From: Lojkania enalia | Lineage: Eukaryota; Ascomycota; Dothideomycetes; Pleosporales | Direction: 5' to 3' | Assembly (NCBI GenBank): GCA_010094045.1 | Contig: ML986608.1 | Span: 220,815 to 284,814, forward strand | Length of the DNA: 64,000 bases | Part shown: in pieces, positions 58,748 through 64,000 of the stretch | Layout: every line of letters begins with the position of its first letter | How positions within the stretch are numbered: position 1 is the first letter of the stretch | The notes under the pieces: generated by a model | Seen by the model: only the letters and a program-made list of their open reading frames with translations | Databases searched by the model: none | What the model was told of the DNA's origin: nothing | Program-made: the position numbers and the translations under genes

Positions 58748-60509
58748 GGTGCGAAGCTCATGGGTATGTTGACGTTGCGGAGAGGACGGTGATGACTTAA
58801 GCGCTTCATCGGATATTTAGTTTGTCCGGCTGTCGAGGTAATTTACATCACGTGATTTACCCCTCCTGCGCTCTTCGGAATGGTTAGAGACTCAATCTAT
58901 GCCTGAGAGTTGAGCAGAATTTCAAGGAGTAAAGATACAAGCTAATGCAGAGTACACATTTGCCGTTGTAAAACTTGATTCGAATCCAAACCGATGAAAC
59001 CCGAAGTGAACACGAACATACGTTCAATTTTATCTACAATCACTTTCGACCGATCTACAATCTCAGATGTAAGCCTATGGATTGCATGAGGGTCTGAACA
59101 TGTTGGTTTCAAACCAGTGCACTTTCTGAGTGCCAGCAGTTCAAACTCGAAGCTATGTTATTAACTTTGTTGTGCCCCGGAACATTCAGAACAAGTCAAG
59201 TCGATTGAGGTCGAACTTCCGCCACCTGTCAAGTATGGAGCATTGCAGTTAGCATTCCGATCATGTCCGACGTGTGTGACCTTTGCTAGAGTGCAGCAAC
59301 AGCTATATAAGCTTGTCGTATGCGAAGACCAGAAAAAGCCAATATTACAAGGCCGCAACTTACACGTGACAGACTACCGAGTCTATCCAATGTTGATTTC
59401 TAATTACCAGGCTTGATCATGTTGGTTGCGAAACAGAATCAGTGTTAGCCTGATTGCATCCGGGTTTGTTGACGCAACGGAAATGGTTACAGGGCCTCCC
59501 CGAAGGCCACTGCGAGCCGATGAGTTGAGAAAACCCTTTCAGACGGAATGAGCAGAACTCGCCGGACACAAGGAAAGGAGGAAATGACGACGTCGGATGG
59601 TCTGTGAAGAAAACGAGGGATAGCAGAAGCTATTACCAATCCCCTTTTCATATTAGCGCGGCCTGGCACAACGGCTTCTGGAAGACCGACCTGCAAGTCA
59701 CCGTCTACATTCCTCACCACAGTTTCTATTCTACTCTTTGTATCATCATCGTGCGCCCCCGGCCTTCTATCGACTGCACCCGAGTGAGACGTCACAACTA
59801 CTTGCGGACCGTCGTTGGCTTGAGCGGACCAAGGGCCACATCATTCTGCCTACGTGTGTCCTTGGCGGTTGGCGAATCTCTAATCGCTCATTTTTGGCCT
59901 CGGGCACCTTCGACCCCCTCTCCCACCGATCCAAATTGCCTCCAGGGTTGCCATTGCTCGGTAACGTCGCGGCCGACTGCAAGTAGGACCTCTGTAGCAC
60001 AGCATATTCCGTCAGTGAAATACTGAGGAAGAGGGCGTTTGCAGACCCAGGCTGACCCAGACGCCCAGTACCTGCAGCGTTCTAGCGTGTGCAACGAATT
60101 AAAGGGAGGTACGTCGACAACCTCTCCCGCCACCTTCCATCGAGAGATTCTAGACATTCTCGGGGTCTCAACAAGGTAGAAAAGGAGGAGGACGCAGCAA
60201 AGACGCTGCCAGCTGCGAAGTTCTGGTCCGACCCGTAGGACGTGCTGACGCGGGGAGCAGAAAGACGCTGATAATAGGGATACGAGAGTGTTTTGGAGAG
60301 GGTTGGAGATTGCTGGATACCTGTTGGAAGGAAAAGGAGAGCACTTTGGGCTGGGAGCTACTCCTAGCGGGGCGTCGAGGAAGATGGCAGCTGCGACCGC
60401 TGGTAAGTGCGTCGGTATCGTCGCGGTCCCTAGGTACACTTGTTGTCGCGGGACCGACGTGCCTTCTCGATAATTTTTCACCGCAGCCCTCCAGCTGCAC
60501 CACCGCACC
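58748..60509. other. Intergenic, no gene seen
   Basis: 1.76 kb between divergent genes TIM17 and the CxxC/basic protein. Short unsupported frames only. The GC-rich right part (60.1-60.5 kb) probably belongs to the promoter/leader of the next gene. Confidence 0.5.
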
Positions 60510-62359
60510 ATGACCCAGCCAGGCCTCCTCCATGCCATAGCTGAGTTCCTGCTAACGCGACTGGTGCCATTCGCAGGCTACGAGTGGAATCGCTCCGCGA
60601 GCTCGCCGCTGCGGTCGTCTCCCGACACCACCTCCCCCATGTACCCGGACCGCCCGATACGTCCCCTTCCCAAACGCCGTCTGCGCGCCCGACTGTCCCC
60701 CGAGCAGGCCGAGTCCATCGTCTACCCTCCCGCGCCGCCCTCGACAGTGCCGCTGTTCAACTTCCCTTACTCGCCTAGCGAGCGGGTGCAACAGCAGCAT
60801 CAGCCGCCGCCGCCCCCGGGAGGGGCAGCCGACCACAGCGCCTGCGACTGTGGCCACGGCCATTCTGAAGTAGAGAGCGAGGACGACGAAGACGAGCGGG
60901 CAGGCCTGCCCTCTTCGCCAAGCTACCACTACAACAGGAATCTGTTGGGGAAGCCCAGCTCTGGCGCTGCCGGGGCATATCGCAAACCTGGGTCTACGTC
61001 GTCCTCGGCCGACGGCTACGAGTCGTTTGAGAACACAAACAATAAGAAGAAGCGCAAGATTCCGAACATGGGGGGCACCAGCGCCCACCACTCCAACTTA
61101 TCAGCAGACATGGCAAGCATGGGCATCTCCCACACTCGTGAATCCGCCGCACAGGACGATGGGGAAGGGGCCGCCCGCTACTATGGCTCGGCACCGTCAA
61201 CTCCACAGCACAACCCACCAGGCACGGGCATCTCGGGTGCTGGTAGAGGGCGCTTTGGACGATCCGTGTCAGGGAGGTCGGAGCGGCGAGTCCTGGCAAA
61301 CGCAAATAACCTTGCCAATGCCAAAACAAGCAGCAAGCGTACGCCATTCTCTCCGGGCATCATTAAGCTTTTACTAAAACGTCCGTGCGCTGACTATTTA
61401 TTTCTGTAGGTCCCCCAGATCAGGGCGGCATCATTTCAACCGCAATTGCCAACGCCCAAGCCACTCCTCCGCCAGCCGGCAACGAGAACGTCAGTCTTCT
61501 ACAGCAAGAGGCCTCGAAGACGAGCACGAACAAGACCCAATTCACCTTTACCTGCGGGTCCGACTCCGCTAATAAAATGGTTTGGCCGGGGCAGCAGAAT
61601 GGTGCATATCCTGCCCCCCCCGGAGCCTATCCCACGAGTACCGCGGCGCCACCTACACATTCACAGTCGTCCCGCACTCGACCACCCGTCCGCCAAGACG
61701 CCCCGATGGTGTCCACACAGGGCACCCAGACTAGTCCAAACATGAACGGTGCACAACACCCTACGGCAGCAAAGAACGTAGCGGCACAGAAGAACGGACA
61801 GCCAAATCAGCAAGCACAGCACCCGCGTAAGCCACGACGCAGCGCGTCAAAGCTGTATGCGTACGCCGCTCGTAGGCGCCGCATGCAACAAGAATATGCG
61901 AATTTCCATAATCCTCCGAATCCACCTTGGATATGCGAATTCTGCGAATATGAAGATATTTTTGGGAGGCCGCCCGAGGCTCTGATCAGGCAGTACGAAA
62001 TCAAGGATCGGAAAGAGCGGAAGCGTTTGGCCGAAAAGAAGCGATTACTGGAAAAAGCTAGGATGAAGGGTCGAAAGGGCAAGAAGGCTAGCAAGAAAGC
62101 ACAAAACAATGCGAGCAATGCACAACAGAATCAAAACCCCACCGCAGGTGGCTACGATCAGCGTACCGATGATGGTCCTCTCGATGGGCAAGAAGAGGAG
62201 TACTACGACGAGTACGACGAGGTTCCGCCCCAGGCTCCTACCACAGGCAAGACTTGCGATCACCCTGGCTGTCACCATCACCATCCAGCCCCGAGGTCGC
62301 AAGCCCAAGCACCTGGCGATCCCTATGGGGGTAGTAAAGCCGTGGCCAACGGTGCATAA
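60510..62359 (+). CDS. Conserved fungal protein with CxxC and basic coiled region, unknown function
   Basis: Exons 60510-61338 and 61410-62359 (71-nt intron, GTACGC donor, CTGAC branch, TAG acceptor) give 592 residues from the first ATG. A better start may be ATG 60639 (MYPDRPIRPLPKRRLRARLSPE), because the preceding stretch contains a good acceptor (TTCGCAG at about 60570-60576). The protein is mostly disordered. Ordered landmarks are RPIRPLPKRRLR near the start, CDCGHGHSE followed by an acidic run, and NKKKRKIPNM (NLS-like). The strongest is RRRRMQQEYANFHNPPNPPWICEFCEYEDIFG, with W450 and Cys452-x2-Cys455, followed by a long basic helix (EIKDRKERKRLAEKKRLLEKARMKGRKGKK). The tail has CDHPGCHHHH. 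Possibly nuclear; function unknown. Confidence 0.8.
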
Positions 62360-63733
62360 CTTGCGGACATGACGGGGTGGGCCGTCCATGTTCTTGCGTT
62401 GTTTTTGGTTTTATTTCTTAGCTTTTGCATTACCGAGGTCTTCCAGATGTTTCATCCAGTTCGACAATTGGCTTCATGCACACTCGCTACCGTTCGGTCC
62501 TACGGCATTTAATGTTAGCACGTCCTCGGCCCGACTGGCGAAGTATGTTGGATACAATTTCTCTCCCATCCTCATACGCCTAGATTTGATTCATCTGGAG
62601 CGCCTTAACCCCTTTGCTTTGTCCCGAATTCACGGCCATTGCCAGCGTCCTGCATTCTATCAGTCATCCCCAGCATTTCCTGGAGCCCATTCTTCTCAGT
62701 CGTTTCCGAACTACCATTCTACCCATCAAGTAAATAATACACCGCATAATCAAACCACCTTTTCATGTCGCGAGACATTGAGCAACCCCACTCTAAATCC
62801 GAAGTTGAAAGCGAAGTCGAGAGGAAGTCTAGAAGATCGAGGTAGGGTAGCCGAAGATCGTGCGAGCGGGATCCTCACGTCTAAACGTCACTGTGCAAAC
62901 CATCTGTCGCTTATAGCGAGTCGCGGCCTATACATAGCACCAACGAATTGACATATGTTCCCTCAACTTCAAGTTTGTGACGTCTTATGGCTGTTCTAAG
63001 GTACTCTGTGATACCTTATATTTTTATGTAATCTGGCGCCTTTGTCCAACTTCAGTGCTGTGTCCATCACTTTTGCCTTCTCAATTTATCGAATCCAGCA
63101 AAATCTTACTATTCCCAATGCCTTAAGGTCTAGTATATATTTTGCTCTTACCCTTTGAACCCAGGCATTCTTGTTCAGTATCAACAAGTTTGATACTTCA
63201 TGTGACTAGCCCTCAAGAAATATAGTATTAACAGCAATCAGCTCTTCAATGGACAGAACATGTTGGCCGATTTCCTACCCTCATCTATATACTCTCAAGC
63301 CAATCACATTAACTGAGTATACTACTCAGCAAATCATTCCATATCATGATTCCTCGAAATTGTCTGTGCTTTAACCAAAATTAAACAAAGTTACTGAACT
63401 GTTTCACAATATCTTTGTCTAGGAGGATTCTTCACATGTACATTGTATATATCAAAGTTCAGACCTTGTCCTCAAATTGGCTCTCTCGCGATTTCACAAT
63501 GCCCATATCCATTATCCGAGTTCCATGCATTGTGAAATTGCCAGGCATACATAAATATGTTTTCTTGCAACGTCCATCCCGGGTTCGTCCAGCCAACCAA
63601 CCCCCCAAATTAACATGTACTAGACTCAGGCAGTCCGCCGACTTCACAGGAGATACGAAGCCCTTTCCCTAAACCAAAATCATAGCACCAACTAACAAGG
63701 TTAGTATCATTGTATCTCGTAGGCGAAGTCAGC
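62360..63733. other. Intergenic, no gene seen
   Basis: 1.37 kb of moderately AT-rich sequence with short unsupported frames. A CTAACAAG...CGTAG stretch just before 63734 may be the end of a 5'-UTR intron of the next gene. Confidence 0.5.
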
Positions 63734-64000
63734 ATGTGTCGCTTCACCTGCCTCACCTACACATGTGGCCACTCTGCCCTACTCACTGGCCCGGAAGACG
63801 TCTCGTACTGCTACTCAGCCCATTTATTCGTAAAATTGATCGCCGCTGTTCCAGCTACCTGTCATCCTCTACCATCAGATATCTATAACGATAGCATGAT
63901 CGCGTACCAAGACTCCCGAGAGACAGACTGCGATGCCTGCATCTTCTCTCGGGAAAAGAAAATCCGTAGGGTAAGAATCTTAGAAGCGATGATAGAGACG
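63734..64000 (+). CDS. 5' end of a small Cys-rich fungal protein (partial)
   Basis: An ATG at 63734 opens a frame that is still open at the window end (89 codons). It starts MCRFTCLTYTCGHSALLTGPED and continues with CHPL and CDACIFSREKKI. Proteins starting MCxxTxxxYxCGH with later paired Cys are frequent uncharacterised proteins of Dothideomycetes, with ring- or ribbon-like zinc ligands. A possible donor (GTAAGAATC) follows at 63972, so the last about 29 bases may be intron. Confidence 0.65.
   Translation, partial: MCRFTCLTYTCGHSALLTGPEDVSYCYSAHLFVKLIAAVPATCHPLPSDIYNDSMIAYQDSRETDCDACIFSREKKIRRVRILEAMIET

Noticed and set aside
1..64000. CRISPR arrays, tRNA or rRNA genes
   Set aside because: No regular spacer-repeat array was seen, and no cloverleaf with a convincing T-loop or rRNA core could be supported by eye. 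A tRNAscan-type search was not possible.

Overview
The window looks like nuclear DNA of a filamentous ascomycete (Pezizomycotina; a Dothideomycete is my best guess, not proven). Genes from 17.9 kb onward have short GT-AG introns of about 50-145 nt with CTRAC-type branch points. Fungal families are present (velvet, RTA1, ECM4-type GST, CAP10/GT90, the 9.5 kDa complex I subunit). The left quarter is an AT-saturated block typical of repeat-induced point mutation (RIP).

Layout. 1-15842: a nest of RIP-destroyed transposons with no open gene. An older plus-strand chromo-type Ty3/gypsy element enters from the left edge and ends in a 279-bp LTR at 12364-12642. It is split by a complete minus-strand gypsy element (1597-8435, LTRs and a 5-bp target duplication visible). 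A complete Fot1/pogo DNA transposon (9256-11100, 45-bp terminal inverted repeats) sits in its chromodomain. An inverted gag-protease fragment (12643-13400) and a second plus-strand element (LTR 13401-13679, gag, protease) follow, up to a run of 990 N (15843-16832). 16833-39999: normal-composition DNA with widely spaced genes: a divergent velvet-domain protein (-), a GT90 glycosyltransferase (+), arginyl-tRNA synthetase (+, five exons, probable mitochondrial presequence) and a large disordered protein (+), separated by long stretches without recognisable genes. 40566-45452: two decayed genes facing away from each other, an AAA+ ATPase (-) and an NTPase-like protein (+), carrying mostly C-to-T type stop codons. 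45638-62359: a compact housekeeping cluster: a small zinc-finger protein (-), CDF zinc transporter (+), ECM4-like GST (+), BTB protein (+), complex I 9.5 kDa subunit (-), OST subunit WBP1 (+), RTA1-family membrane protein (-), TIM17 (-) and a CxxC/basic-region protein (+). 63734-64000: start of a Cys-rich protein cut by the window end.

The genes do not form one pathway. They are mainly mitochondrial (NI9M, TIM17, ArgRS), secretory (WBP1, GT90) and membrane/stress functions (CDF, RTA1, GST). The most unusual material is in the transposon block: an exactly delimited nest-in-nest architecture, and apparent antisense coding relics in the 3' part of both gypsy families. Exon joins given below are my own manual splice models. 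Their phases close exactly, but no transcript evidence was available.
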